Of a stretch of DNA of 5,528 bases, positions 5,349-5,528 are shown in pieces. Every line of letters starts with the position of its first letter. Position 1 is the first letter of the stretch. Position numbers and translations under genes: made by a program. Source of the DNA: Pseudomonadota bacterium (lineage in GTDB: Bacteria > Myxococcota_A > Polyangia > Polyangiales > Polyangiaceae); contig JAEYVE010000173.1 of assembly GCA_023432025.1 (NCBI GenBank), positions 1 through 5,528 of the forward strand, in the 5' to 3' direction. Under the pieces are notes generated by a model, which had not been told where the DNA came from, ran no database searches, and was given only the letters and a program-made list of their open reading frames with translations.

Positions 5349-5528
5349 ATGTTGACTCGTTTGGAGGCTGCCCTGCTTCAGGGGGTGGCGCTGGCGTCTC
5401 TCGGCATCGGGTGCGCGGGCAAGGCGGAAACCGCGCCGTCCGACGGCGGCGGCGGGAGCTCCGCGACTGGAGGCGCGTCTTCTTCGAGCGGCGGTACTGC
5501 GACGGGCACGGGGGGCACGAGTGATGGC
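5349..5528 (+). CDS. Putative lipoprotein with Gly/Ser/Thr-rich linker, N-terminal part only (runs off right edge)
   Basis: From the ATG at 5349 the frame is open for 60 codons to the window end. The peptide starts MLTRLEAALLQGVALASLGIGC: one basic residue, a hydrophobic segment at about 6-21, then Cys22 in a relaxed lipobox (L-G-I-G-C). After Cys22 comes AGKAETAPSDGGGG and then a stretch at about 33-60 composed almost only of Gly, Ser, Thr and Ala with GGTATGTGGTSDG-type repeats. A lipidated Cys followed by such a flexible linker is typical of surface or periplasmic lipoproteins of myxobacteria, where the functional domain comes further downstream. An overlapping ATG at 5341 is out of frame and stops after four codons. 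No good Shine-Dalgarno is visible. The mature function cannot be judged from this part. Confidence 0.72.
   Translation, partial: MLTRLEAALLQGVALASLGIGCAGKAETAPSDGGGGSSATGGASSSSGGTATGTGGTSDG

Noticed and set aside
5135..5524. Plus-strand open frame of 129 codons at the right end
   Set aside because: It crosses the divergent intergenic region and runs in a different frame from the lipoprotein signal peptide. The translation is Pro/Arg-rich without motifs.

Overview
The window is a GC-rich stretch, with most coding lines well above 60% GC by eye, from a bacterium that is probably a deltaproteobacterial myxobacterium (Polyangiales-like). That assignment is an inference. It rests on the GC content, two lipoprotein starts, one followed at once by a Gly/Ser/Thr-rich low-complexity stretch of the kind common in that group, and the repeat-rich intergenic DNA. 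No rRNA, tRNA, transposase or CRISPR array was seen.

Layout from left to right: (1) 1-109, minus strand, the N-terminus of a lipoprotein running off the left edge. (2) 273-1352, minus, TruD tRNA pseudouridine synthase. (3) 1349-2317, minus, a PP2C-type Ser/Thr protein phosphatase whose stop codon overlaps the truD start in an ATGA, so the two are almost certainly one transcriptional and translational unit. (4) 2318-2516, an intergenic stretch with several strong inverted repeats. (5) 2517-3575, minus, LeuB (3-isopropylmalate dehydrogenase), complete and canonical, without leuA/leuC/leuD beside it. (6) 3576-4036, a 461-bp gene-free stretch with a 47/48-bp tandem repeat, inverted copies of its core, and GC-rich hairpins. 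(7) 4037-5143, minus, an unrecognised 368-residue protein with visibly lower GC than its neighbours and an RDALVH motif (R-x4-H) of the HEPN type. (8) 5144-5348, a divergent intergenic region. (9) 5349-5528, plus, the N-terminus of a second lipoprotein running off the right edge.

Five of the six genes are on the minus strand. The phosphatase and TruD are co-expressed; leuB is separated from them by hairpins, one of which may be its terminator. The genes do not form one pathway: they cover leucine biosynthesis, phospho-signalling, tRNA modification and envelope lipoproteins. No convincing new multi-gene system is visible. The parts most worth following up are the HEPN-like orphan gene and the adjoining repeat cluster, together with a 16-bp motif found in inverted orientation on both sides of leuB.
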